Below are positions 31,927 to 37,675 of a DNA stretch of 37,675 nt, one piece after another. The notes beneath the pieces are model-generated. The model saw only the letters and a program-made list of their open reading frames with translations. It did not search any database and was not told the DNA's origin. The DNA is from Phormidium ambiguum IAM M-71 (GTDB taxonomy: Bacteria > Cyanobacteriota > Cyanobacteriia > Cyanobacteriales > Aerosakkonemataceae), in assembly GCF_001904725.1 (NCBI RefSeq), contig NZ_MRCE01000057.1, forward strand, positions 1-37,675. The letters run 5' to 3'. The position numbers and the translations under genes were made by a program. Each line of letters starts with the position of its first letter. The stretch's first letter is position 1.

Positions 31927-32565
31927 ATGTCAAATCCGCATCCCTCACTATTTGAATTAGCTCTCCAAATCCAACCAGTTTCCGATTCTTTTAAAATCAT
32001 GACGAATCTGCTGCTGGAAAATGGAGCTAGCAAAGAAGTGATTGCTGCTATGTTAGAAATAGCTCAATTTTCTATCCATCACGTTCGCTGGTTAGCTGGG
32101 CCAGTAATTGTGCATCAATCTCTCTGGATGGAAACGTTACCCAAATGGCTGATAGAAGCCATTTATTTAGATAGATTGGAGCGAATTTTCCAAGAACATG
32201 AAATAGGTGAAATTGGTATGTTAGCAACACCAGCAGAAGTCCTAGCTTGTATGTATCCCGCCACGATGGAAGCACCTTTACATTCTGATTGGGTAAACGT
32301 TTATTTATGGGTGGGGAATGAAGTTTTCTCTAAACATCAGCGACTTCAAGAAACTTCTTTATGGCAACTGCTTGGAGAAGATAGACCAGTTAAATTTGAG
32401 TCGATTAAATCGGATTTTGAACAGTTAGCAAAAGATATCCGACGAAAGGTGGTAGAAGCTGCCAAACAACGAGGATGGGGTAAGAAACCTCTTCCCTCAA
32501 CCACAGCCTCTCAAAAATCACCTCCTGACCCAGAAAATCGACCACTACAATATACGCTTTTTTAA
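31927..32565 (+). CDS. Unknown protein ending in a clamp-binding-type QYTLF
   Basis: A 212-residue protein that is mainly helical by pattern (LFELALQIQPVSDSFKIM, ASKEVIAAMLEIAQFSI, WLIEAIYLDRLERIFQEH), with a basic helix (LAKDIRRKVVEAAKQRGWGKKP) and a Pro/Ser-rich linker. The last five residues, QYTLF, fit the pentapeptide by which proteins dock on the beta clamp. It heads the operon with HolA and HolB. That context supports a role with the clamp or clamp loader; it may occupy the place of a small replisome subunit. No family is recognised. Confidence 0.7.
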   Translation: MSNPHPSLFELALQIQPVSDSFKIMTNLLLENGASKEVIAAMLEIAQFSIHHVRWLAGPVIVHQSLWMETLPKWLIEAIYLDRLERIFQEHEIGEIGMLATPAEVLACMYPATMEAPLHSDWVNVYLWVGNEVFSKHQRLQETSLWQLLGEDRPVKFESIKSDFEQLAKDIRRKVVEAAKQRGWGKKPLPSTTASQKSPPDPENRPLQYTLF

Positions 32566-32571
32566 TTGAGA

Positions 32572-33027
32572 ATGAACCATAATTCAATTCTACATTTGAC
32601 TAATTGGGAAATTAATAAATTAGCCAAAGAGCCTGGTTTCTTAATTCGTCCTGTCGAACCACAACCTCTGGGAATATCCAAAGATTCTCCTTTGGATAGA
32701 AAGTGGTTAGCCAAAAATTTTCAGGTCAATGAGATTCCATTACTCCTGCCAACTATTGGCGACCTTCCAATAGAATTTCCTTGGGGAAGAGTGGGAGAAA
32801 TCTTACCAATTTCTGACAACTCATTACAGCTAGTTATTGCCAGCATAGATGTAGAAAAGCTCAATCAAATATCGCCAGAACTTGTTCAATTGACTGGTAT
32901 TAACTTCCAGAACAGTACAATTCCATATTGGTCTATGCTGCACATGGAAATCCAAAAAACTTATCCAGAAATTACCCCTGATTCTTGGGTCTGGATTATC
33001 AAAACTGTACCAAAACCATTTAACTGA
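32572..33027 (+). CDS. Unknown protein next to holA
   Basis: A 151-residue protein when started at ATG 32572 (a TTG at 32566 is in frame but less likely). It has LHLTNWEINKLAKEPGFLIRPVEPQPLG, GDLPIEFPWGRVGEILPI and SWVWIIKTVP; the start and the wording of the strands recall PUA- or ASCH-like beta-barrels that bind RNA or modified bases, but this is only an impression. It lies 6 bases after the QYTLF gene and 8 before holA, so it is in the same operon. Confidence 0.65.
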   Translation: MNHNSILHLTNWEINKLAKEPGFLIRPVEPQPLGISKDSPLDRKWLAKNFQVNEIPLLLPTIGDLPIEFPWGRVGEILPISDNSLQLVIASIDVEKLNQISPELVQLTGINFQNSTIPYWSMLHMEIQKTYPEITPDSWVWIIKTVPKPFN

Positions 33028-33035
33028 GAATTCCC

Positions 33036-33998
33036 ATGCCTACTTACATCTATTGGGGTGATGACGACTATTTAATCGAACGTAATATTAACAAATTACG
33101 CGACCTAGTTGTTCACCCCAACTGGCAAGTATTCAATTTCTCCAGTTATCAGTTTGGAGCCAACAATTTTAACGCTGCTTTCAACGAGCTTCTCACTCCT
33201 CCAATTGGTTCTGGTGGACGCTTAGTGCTTCTATCTAACTGTGGAGAATGGAAAGCCATTGATGATACTAAAATTGAGCAATTGGAACGTACTTTGCTCA
33301 ATCTACCAGATACTAATCATCTATTGCTAACCAGCCAATCAAAGTTAGATAATCGATTGAAGTTTACTAAGCTCATTTCCCGATATGCTCAAGTCAAAGA
33401 GTTCTCCCTCATCCCAGCTTGGGATACCCAAAAGCTAACTAACAGAGTTAAAGAGGCTGCCTATTTCTTGTCTCTGTCGATATCTAATGAAGCAGTTCAC
33501 CTCTTAGCAGCTTCTGTGGGTAATAACACTAGGTTGTTGTTTAATGAATTGGAGAAACTAAGCTTAGTATCGGTAAGCTCTGAGATTGATGTGTCTCATG
33601 TCCAAAGTTTGGTTAGTATTACTACCGCAAATACTCTCCAACTTGCTCAAGCTATTTGTGTGAAAGATACCACTAAAGCTACCCAAGTGTTGACTAATCT
33701 TTTCTCACAAAATGAGCCTGTTCTCAAGATTGTTGCTACTCTCACTACTTTGTTTCGTACTTGGTTGATTGTCAAAGCTATGGTGGATGAAGGGGTGTTA
33801 GATAATCATATAATCGCCACAGCCGCAGGAGTGGGAAATCCCAACCGTGTCTACTACTTGAAACAAGAGGTTAGCACAATTTCCATTAACAGATTCAAGC
33901 AACTTCTGTATCAATTGTTAGAGTTGGAAATACTAGCAAAACTTGGTGGTACTGAATCACTCTTCACTAGCCACATTATTTCTCTTTGTACTCTATGA
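33036..33998 (+). CDS. holA: DNA polymerase III delta subunit
   Basis: A 320-residue protein with YIYWGDDDYLIERNINKLRD at the start, the usual delta opening, then GGRLVLLSNCGEW, LLLTSQSKLDNRLKFTKLI, LAASVGNNTRLLFNELEKL and, in the last third, PVLKIVATLTTLFRTWL. Length is close to the family norm (about 320-340). Delta opens the clamp ring during loading. It overlaps holB by 4 bases (ATGA), so both are made together and pair with DnaX at 25.3 kb. Confidence 0.88.
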   Translation: MPTYIYWGDDDYLIERNINKLRDLVVHPNWQVFNFSSYQFGANNFNAAFNELLTPPIGSGGRLVLLSNCGEWKAIDDTKIEQLERTLLNLPDTNHLLLTSQSKLDNRLKFTKLISRYAQVKEFSLIPAWDTQKLTNRVKEAAYFLSLSISNEAVHLLAASVGNNTRLLFNELEKLSLVSVSSEIDVSHVQSLVSITTANTLQLAQAICVKDTTKATQVLTNLFSQNEPVLKIVATLTTLFRTWLIVKAMVDEGVLDNHIIATAAGVGNPNRVYYLKQEVSTISINRFKQLLYQLLELEILAKLGGTESLFTSHIISLCTL

Positions 33999-35032
33999 GC
34001 ATTTTACAATTCTTTCCCGACCCAGGCGACCCTACAGACACTACTGGGATTGCAGAGAAAGCTACTTTTGAACCATTTTTTGATGAGATTGTTGGTCAAT
34101 CAACAGCTATTAAGCTGCTGCAAAGAGCCATAGCTACTAATAGAATACCCAATGCTTTTCTCTTTGCAGGCCCTGATGGTGTGGGTAAACGCCTTACTGC
34201 TAAGTGTTTTATTCAAGCACTGTTTTGTCACGTTCTTCCGGTTACAAATTTGTCTGATTATATCCAACAGATTCAACAAAATAACCACCCAGATGTTCTC
34301 TGGATAGAACCAACTTTTGTGCATTCTGGGGAATTTATCAACGCCTCAACTGCTGTATCTCAAGAACTTACATTCAAGCAGCCACCAGTTATTCGCATCT
34401 CTCAAGTTAGAGAGATTGCTAATTTCTTGGCTCATCCTCCTCTATTAGCATCACGACAAATTGTGGTAATAGAGGGTGTACATTTGATGGCATCGGCGGC
34501 GGCTCATGCGTTGTTGAAGACTTTGGAGGAACCGGGAACTGCTACACTGATTTTGATTGCTCCCCATTCTGAGTCTCTTCTACCTACCATCCGTTCCCGT
34601 TGTTCTCTAATTCCTTTTAGAAGTTTGGGTCAACACCAGATGTGTCAGGTATTAGAGAATGCTGGATTTTCTCAGATTTTGACATATCCTGAGATTATTG
34701 AGATGGCGCAGGGATGTCCGGGAAATGCAATCGCGGCTTGGAATCATTTAACTCTCATTGAACAGATTGACCCAACATTACTATCAGTTTTCTTTTCCAA
34801 TCAAAGTACTTCCCAGCTTCTCCAAGTTGCTAAAAATATTAGCCAAAAGCTTGACATTTCTAGCCAATTATGGTTAGTAGATTATTGGCAATATCAACTT
34901 GGAAAAATTCACAGAAACAGGAGAATTACAGAGTTTTTCTCTAGGATTAAAGATTCGCTTCACCTGGCACAATCTCAATTGGTTTTTGAAGTTTGTTTGT
35001 TGAAATTAGCAGAAATTATCAGCACGAGTTAA
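33995..35032 (+). CDS. holB: DNA polymerase III delta' subunit
   Basis: A 345-residue protein read from the ATG that overlaps the holA stop. It has FDEIVGQSTAIKLLQRAI, a P-loop AGPDGVGKRLTAKCF, VIRISQVREIANFLAHPP, IVVIEGVHLMASAAAHALLKTLEEPG and LPTIRSRCSLIPF. The Walker A (GPDGVGKR) keeps Lys but has Arg for Thr/Ser, and Walker B lacks the usual Asp-Glu, as expected for a non-hydrolysing delta'. With DnaX and HolA it forms a full three-gene clamp loader on this element. Confidence 0.9.
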   Translation: MSILQFFPDPGDPTDTTGIAEKATFEPFFDEIVGQSTAIKLLQRAIATNRIPNAFLFAGPDGVGKRLTAKCFIQALFCHVLPVTNLSDYIQQIQQNNHPDVLWIEPTFVHSGEFINASTAVSQELTFKQPPVIRISQVREIANFLAHPPLLASRQIVVIEGVHLMASAAAHALLKTLEEPGTATLILIAPHSESLLPTIRSRCSLIPFRSLGQHQMCQVLENAGFSQILTYPEIIEMAQGCPGNAIAAWNHLTLIEQIDPTLLSVFFSNQSTSQLLQVAKNISQKLDISSQLWLVDYWQYQLGKIHRNRRITEFFSRIKDSLHLAQSQLVFEVCLLKLAEIISTS

Positions 35033-35046
35033 TCAATAATAGGTGT

Positions 35047-35058
35047 TCGCTGACGCGC
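35047..35058 (+). repeat. Leader hairpin, site 11
   Basis: TCGCTGACGCGC, with an outer TAGG/CCTA pairing interrupted by extra bases on the left. It lies 15 bases after the holB stop and 42 bases before the ATG at 35101. Confidence 0.6.
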
Positions 35059-35100
35059 CTACTGTTTTAAGTTATTCCTTTTTTGAATTTGGAATTGTTT

Positions 35101-35757
35101 ATGAGTCGTTCTACTCTTTTGACTACCCATAAAGTGCCAATCAGTAATTTCAATTATTTGGCATCTCAATTAAGACAAGCTGGAGCTAAGTTTCGCTCCT
35201 CTATCCAAAAGCAAGAAGCAACTATTGTCTTCTCCCAGTTGCCTTTTAATGCTTTGTCAATCCTCGAATCTTCTGTACCAAATCAGCAGTTTGAACCAAC
35301 TGATTTGGATGTAGAATCATCTATGGAATCTAGTCATTCTACACTCACTGGTTCAAACAAGGTTGCACAATTTATTCCTAAATCTCCATCAAACATGGAA
35401 ACATCAGCGCATCAGGAGAAAGTTCCCCAAGAAGCAGAGGAAGCACTCGGACAAATTCAACCAATAGAGGTGGATAAAACCACTGGTTTTGAAGATTTAA
35501 TCGAAGGAAGCTCGATGGATACTCTAGTGGAGACCACTACAGATGAATCTGTTGAATCTGGAGAAATTGTTGAGCCAATCGGGGAATTTTCTGGTGATGA
35601 TGGCTCAAAGATAGCTACAGAACAACAGCTTTTGGAATTGAGTAAAACTAAGCTCAAGAAGTTAGCCAACAAATACGACATTGCAGGTCGAACTAAATTG
35701 TCGCATCACGAGTTAGCTGCGGCTTTAGCTAATAAAGTTCCTCTCGATAATTTGTAA
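35101..35757 (+). CDS. Protein with a SAP/Rho-N-like C-terminal domain
   Basis: A 218-residue protein (a TTG at 35083 is in frame; ATG 35101 is preferred). Residues about 1-65 are a small folded region (PISNFNYLASQLRQAGAKFRSS, EATIVFSQLPFN). The middle, about 70-170, is acidic, Ser/Thr/Glu-rich and probably disordered. The last 40 residues (LLELSKTKLKKLANKYDI, GRTKLSHHELAAALA) fit the helix-turn-helix of SAP or Rho N-terminal domains, which bind nucleic acid. It may be a DNA-binding accessory or nucleoid-type factor of the replicon. Not a known replication protein. Confidence 0.7.
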   Translation: MSRSTLLTTHKVPISNFNYLASQLRQAGAKFRSSIQKQEATIVFSQLPFNALSILESSVPNQQFEPTDLDVESSMESSHSTLTGSNKVAQFIPKSPSNMETSAHQEKVPQEAEEALGQIQPIEVDKTTGFEDLIEGSSMDTLVETTTDESVESGEIVEPIGEFSGDDGSKIATEQQLLELSKTKLKKLANKYDIAGRTKLSHHELAAALANKVPLDNL

Positions 35758-35844
35758 TTGTTGGTCAATTTTAGGGGATTTACCTAACTTCTGGGTATGG
35801 GTTTGCTGACACATTTTAAAGCTAGCAAAATTTGGAGGCTTATT

Positions 35845-36135
35845 ATGGCTATTTCTCTTGGTTCTCTAGGAATTAGGATTAACCGGAAAAAACTTTTGTC
35901 TCAAGTTGTTGAATTAGCAGAAAATCGCCGCTATTGGCAAGCTGTTGCTGATGGAACTACTGAAGCTCACGATGCTAAGTTGGTGAGGACTCAACTTTAT
36001 CAAACTTTGGTTGAAGCTGATAATCAGGAGCTTTTAGAATTGGCTTGTCAACTACTTACTCTCAATGAAGTTGGTCGGCGAGCTAATGATACTTTTGAAC
36101 GGATTAAAGAACATAAATCTAAGCTGGCTGCTTAA
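35845..36135 (+). CDS. Unknown small protein, 96 residues
   Basis: Started at ATG 35845 because GGAGG lies 7 bases before it; the ATG at 35797 would add 16 residues and has no such site. The protein is mostly helical (RKKLLSQVVELAENRRYW, AKLVRTQLYQTLVEADNQELLELACQLL, GRRANDTFERIKEH). No family is recognised. It ends right at a terminator that separates it from ssb. Confidence 0.65.
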   Translation: MAISLGSLGIRINRKKLLSQVVELAENRRYWQAVADGTTEAHDAKLVRTQLYQTLVEADNQELLELACQLLTLNEVGRRANDTFERIKEHKSKLAA

Positions 36136-36180
36136 GATAAATTACCATCAATTCTCTTGGGATTGGTGGTAATTTATCTT
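36134..36180 (+). terminator. Stem-loop after the 96-residue gene
   Basis: Perfect 14-bp arms AAGATAAATTACCA (36134-36147) and TGGTAATTTATCTT (36167-36180); the left arm overlaps the stop codon. T-run weak. Confidence 0.65.
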
Positions 36181-36199
36181 GACGCTTTCATTTAATAGT

Positions 36200-36211
36200 G
36201 CGCTGTCACGC
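36200..36211 (+). repeat. Leader hairpin variant, site 12
   Basis: GCGCTGTCACGC followed by TGTTAT, an imperfect copy of site 13 located 61 bases before it. The loop is TGTC instead of TGAC. Confidence 0.55.
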
Positions 36212-36260
36212 TGTTATTTAAGTGTCATGTTCAAGGTATTGAGCGGAGTCCTTGAATATA

Positions 36261-36272
36261 GCGCTGTCGCGC
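36261..36272 (+). repeat. Leader hairpin variant, site 13
   Basis: AGCGC-TGTC-GCGCT with a 5-bp stem, followed by GTTATAA; 35 bases upstream of the ssb start codon. Sites 12 and 13 share flanks (AATA before, TGTTAT after), so they look duplicated. Confidence 0.65.
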
Positions 36273-36307
36273 TGTTATAAAGAGTTTGAAACAGGGGAAG
36301 CAACGTT

Positions 36308-36703
36308 ATGTCTGAACATCTCAATGTGGTTAATCTTGTGGGTCGTGTTGGTCAAAAGCCAGAAACTCAATATTTTGAAAGTGGCGCTGTTTTGACTAAG
36401 CTTTCTTTAGCTGTTAATCGCCGCACTAGTAAGAAAGATTCAGACCCTGATTGGTTCGCGCTGGAAATTTGGGGTAATATCGCTGAAGTGGCTGCCAATT
36501 ATACAGATAAAGGTAGCTTAATTGGTATTCAGGGTGAATTGAAGTTGGATGAGTGGGTCGAGCAAGCTACTGGTCAACAGCGAGTTAAGCCTGTTATTCG
36601 AGTTAATAATTTGGAATTACTTGGCTCTAATCCTCATTCTAATTCCCACTCTAGTTCGACTAATTCGGCTTCAACAGTCAATTCTGAATCTAGCGATTTT
36701 TAG
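36308..36703 (+). CDS. ssb: Single-stranded DNA-binding protein
   Basis: A 131-residue SSB with one OB-fold: NVVNLVGRVGQKPETQYFESG, VLTKLSLAVNRR, DWFALEIWGNIAEVAANYTDKGSLIGIQGELKLDEW, then VIRVNNLELLG. The tail is Ser/Asn-rich and ends SSDF rather than the usual DDDIPF, so partner recruitment through the tip may be weak. It coats single strands during replication. It stands alone between leader hairpins and a terminator; a second OB-fold protein follows. Confidence 0.9.
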   Translation: MSEHLNVVNLVGRVGQKPETQYFESGAVLTKLSLAVNRRTSKKDSDPDWFALEIWGNIAEVAANYTDKGSLIGIQGELKLDEWVEQATGQQRVKPVIRVNNLELLGSNPHSNSHSSSTNSASTVNSESSDF

Positions 36704-36720
36704 GTGATTATTTCTCTCAA

Positions 36721-36757
36721 ATATTCCGGCACTTTTCTGGGTGTCGGGATATCTTTT
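36721..36757 (+). terminator. Terminator after ssb
   Basis: ATATTCCGGCAC (36721-36732) pairs with GTGTCGGGATAT (36741-36752), with G-U pairs, around TTTTCTGG, then CTTTT. Confidence 0.75.
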
Positions 36758-36805
36758 ATGGCTAGTTTGTCGTTTGATTTTTGGCACCATTAGTGATAAT
36801 TTATC

Positions 36806-37240
36806 ATGAACAATACACAATTAAGAGTTCGCCTCAATTCTCTACAAGCTTCTCACACTCAAGATGGTACTCTGAATGTTTCTGGGGAATGTTCGTTTAA
36901 ATATTACGAGCGCTCTGGATACAAGGTTCGCCCACTACGGTTTCAGGCTTATGGTGAGGCTGCTGTTGCTCTTAATCATGCGGGAGTTGGTTCTATCCAT
37001 GTGGTTTCTGGGCGACTCAATATCTTCAAGCCTAACGATACTAATCCCAATCATCAAATGTTGTTGACTGTGGAACGAACTGTTGTTGTTGGTTCCCAGT
37101 CTACTTCTGGGGCTACTCCTGTTACTCCTGTCGTTCCTGTTGCTCCTGTGGAAGCTGCTGTGGGAATCAGTTCTGTTGTACCTATCCCAGTTGCTAGCAA
37201 TGGTAAGGCTACCGCAGATTACAGCGATATTCCATTCTAA
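36806..37240 (+). CDS. Second SSB-like OB-fold protein with SDIPF tip
   Basis: A 144-residue protein. Residues about 1-100 look like a diverged OB-fold (LRVRLNSLQASHTQDGTLNVSGECSFKYYE, LRFQAYGEAAVALNHAG, IHVVSGRLNIF, HQMLLTVERTVVV). The linker is Val/Pro/Thr-rich, and the end ADYSDIPF is a good SSB-type tip. The first SSB lacks that tip, so the two may divide tasks: one coats DNA, the other recruits partners. A separate role, such as RNA or gene-control binding, is possible. Confidence 0.75.
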   Translation: MNNTQLRVRLNSLQASHTQDGTLNVSGECSFKYYERSGYKVRPLRFQAYGEAAVALNHAGVGSIHVVSGRLNIFKPNDTNPNHQMLLTVERTVVVGSQSTSGATPVTPVVPVAPVEAAVGISSVVPIPVASNGKATADYSDIPF

Positions 37241-37264
37241 GGCTTTGATTGAATTGATTGAAAC

Positions 37265-37316
37265 AGGGAACTTCTTCAGGCTTTAAATACTCTGTTGCTC
37301 GTTCCCTATTTCTTTT
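37265..37316 (+). terminator. Possible terminator after the second SSB-like gene
   Basis: AGGGAAC (37265-37271) pairs with GTTCCCT (37301-37307) over a long 29-base loop, followed by ATTTCTTTT. Confidence 0.5.
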
Positions 37317-37368
37317 GATATTTTTGCCACTCCGTATCTTCAGCGAGGTTCTCGCTTGTTTTTAACTC

Positions 37369-37383
37369 TTGTGCGTTTCACGC
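37369..37383 (+). repeat. Short hairpin before the last gene
   Basis: GTGCGT-TTC-ACGCAC, 6-bp stem, 21 bases upstream of the ATG at 37405. It sits where the GCGC-TGAC-GCGC elements sit before other genes but has another loop, so kinship is uncertain. Confidence 0.45.
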
Positions 37384-37404
37384 ACAGCCGTTTCGAGATT
37401 GAGT

Positions 37405-37647
37405 ATGTCTGACTATAATTTTGTTCCTCCGATTTGGATTATTTGTCCAGAGGAGGGTTTAAGGTTGAGAATTGCGCTCGCACCCGAATTGTCGGATACT
37501 ATTTCTGATGGAGAACAACTTCAAACAATCATTCGCTTTCAACGATTTGGTAGCACTCCTGCAAATGGTGATTTTGTTGAGGGAATTGCTGCGGTTGCTA
37601 CTTTAGCTGGTTTGGTGATTGGAATTCATGTGCGATTCGTTGGGTAG
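37405..37647 (+). CDS. Unknown small protein, 80 residues
   Basis: Started at ATG 37405; a GTG at 37369 falls in a hairpin and is not preferred. It begins MSDYNFVPPIWIICPEEGLRLRIAL and ends with a hydrophobic stretch (GIAAVATLAGLVIGIHVRFVG), which may be a membrane segment or a buried helix. No family is recognised. It lies at the end of the window, after a terminator-like stem, and is probably the first gene of the next unit. Confidence 0.6.
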   Translation: MSDYNFVPPIWIICPEEGLRLRIALAPELSDTISDGEQLQTIIRFQRFGSTPANGDFVEGIAAVATLAGLVIGIHVRFVG

Positions 37648-37675
37648 AAACTAACCCTGAAATGGGTGGAGGATT

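Overview
The window looks like part of a large plasmid, or another self-replicating accessory replicon, of a filamentous cyanobacterium. The basis is the AT-rich coding sequence with many HIP1 octamers (GCGATCGC), the Ycf35/DUF2997/Ycf46 gene trio, the heptameric short tandem repeats near 21.57-21.64 kb, and several proteins of cyanobacterial type (NB-ARC/TPR proteins, DUF5674, probably DUF5895). Almost every gene is on the + strand; the one exception is a two-gene pair at 29.0-29.7 kb. No rRNA, tRNA or ribosomal protein gene was seen.

Layout. At 0-4.9 kb there is the tail of a decayed NB-ARC (STAND) ATPase and three tandem paralogous TPR proteins. At 5.1-6.5 kb there is a primase-polymerase with a PriCT-2-like tail. 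At 6.6-12.7 kb lies a tightly packed operon with a ubiquitin-like PRTRC cassette: E-like protein, ubiquitin-like C with an unusual C-terminal extension, F-like protein, E2-like B, JAMM peptidase A and ThiF/E1, preceded by two unknown proteins and a GIY-YIG nuclease. At 12.7-13.9 kb a radical SAM protein and a partner stand where ParB and ParM-like genes might be expected. At 14.0-16.4 kb are Ycf35-like, DUF2997 and Ycf46-like AAA proteins. From 16.5 to 22.6 kb there are small accessory genes, a nuclease-fold protein without its catalytic residues, a Gp157-like protein, a DpdA/TGT-like transglycosylase and a DUF5895-like protein.

From 22.6 to 37.2 kb the element carries much of its own replisome: beta clamp (dnaN), gamma/tau (dnaX), a family A polymerase with a proofreading domain, delta (holA), delta' (holB) and two SSB-type proteins. 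No DnaE and no recognisable Rep or DnaA initiator was found here. Between dnaN and dnaX lies an 850-bp array of about 141-bp units with 12 palindromes built on TAGGGTA half-sites; it is a strong candidate for an origin or another replication or partition control region. A TnpB-only IS200/IS605-type element sits at about 29.98-31.35 kb.

Two themes link the genes. A short stem-loop, GCGC-TGAC-GCGC or a variant, lies 7-65 bases before most operon heads, always in the same orientation and usually just after the previous terminator. Several otherwise unknown proteins end in replication-type peptides: QLTLF and QYTLF resemble clamp-binding motifs, and DEEIPF and SDIPF resemble the SSB tip. This suggests that the ubiquitin-like cassette and other accessory proteins act at the element's replication machinery.
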